Below are positions 5,606 through 5,606 of a stretch of DNA of 5,606 nt, piece by piece. Every line of letters starts with the position of its first letter. Position 1 is the stretch's first letter. This DNA is from Candidatus Brocadiia bacterium (GTDB lineage: Bacteria > Planctomycetota > PUPC01 > DSUN01), in the NCBI GenBank assembly GCA_016782825.1, contig JADHXT010000254.1:1-5606 (forward strand), given 5' to 3'. A program made the translations under genes and the position numbers. The notes below the pieces were generated by a model. The model was not told the DNA's origin and ran no database searches. It saw nothing but the letters and a program-made list of their open reading frames with translations.

Positions 5606-5606
5606 G

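Overview
The window is GC-rich bacterial DNA (roughly 60-65% G+C by eye) from what looks like a little-studied, probably uncultured lineage. The clues are GTG and TTG starts, a Gfo/Idh/MocA dehydrogenase next to a large secreted multidomain glycoside hydrolase, and a repeat that translates to a KGQTPF-type tail. Planctomycetota, Armatimonadota, Hydrogenedentota and similar groups are possible, but no marker gene here fixes the phylum.

Layout on the + strand. (1) Nt 2-919 is the body and 3' end of a Gfo/Idh/MocA-family NAD(P)-dependent sugar-type oxidoreductase, cut by the left edge. (2) Nt 1010-3379 is a secreted 789-residue protein: signal peptide, carbohydrate-binding-like beta-sandwich, DUF5060-like Ig domain, GH5-like TIM barrel with both catalytic glutamates, and a C-terminal beta domain. 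(3) A 103-bp gap holds a strong 8-bp hairpin and a sigma70-like promoter. (4) Nt 3483-4721 is a homocitrate/isopropylmalate-synthase-family enzyme of about 412 residues without the LeuA regulatory domain. It could be a homocitrate synthase, or a Re-type citrate synthase.

A compact REP-like inverted repeat (4724-4797) with an AT-rich loop fills the junction between the convergent genes. On the - strand, nt 5571-4768 encodes a 267-residue P-loop ATPase distantly resembling PilT/VirB11-type secretion ATPases. Its last nine codons and its stop lie in the repeat. The right edge may hold the last 13 codons of an upstream - strand gene overlapping the ATPase start.

Functionally, the first two genes plausibly form a carbohydrate-use pair: extracellular glycan cleavage and intracellular oxidation or epimerisation of a sugar. 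The synthase is a separate transcription unit in central or amino-acid metabolism. The ATPase belongs to an unrelated unit entering from the right. No rRNA, tRNA, CRISPR array, integrase or transposase gene was seen, and no gene-free stretch exceeds 300 bases. The most unusual items are the repeat that rewrites a protein C-terminus, the odd ATPase with HEFGH and CxxCH strings, and the overlapping hairpin/promoter elements before the synthase.
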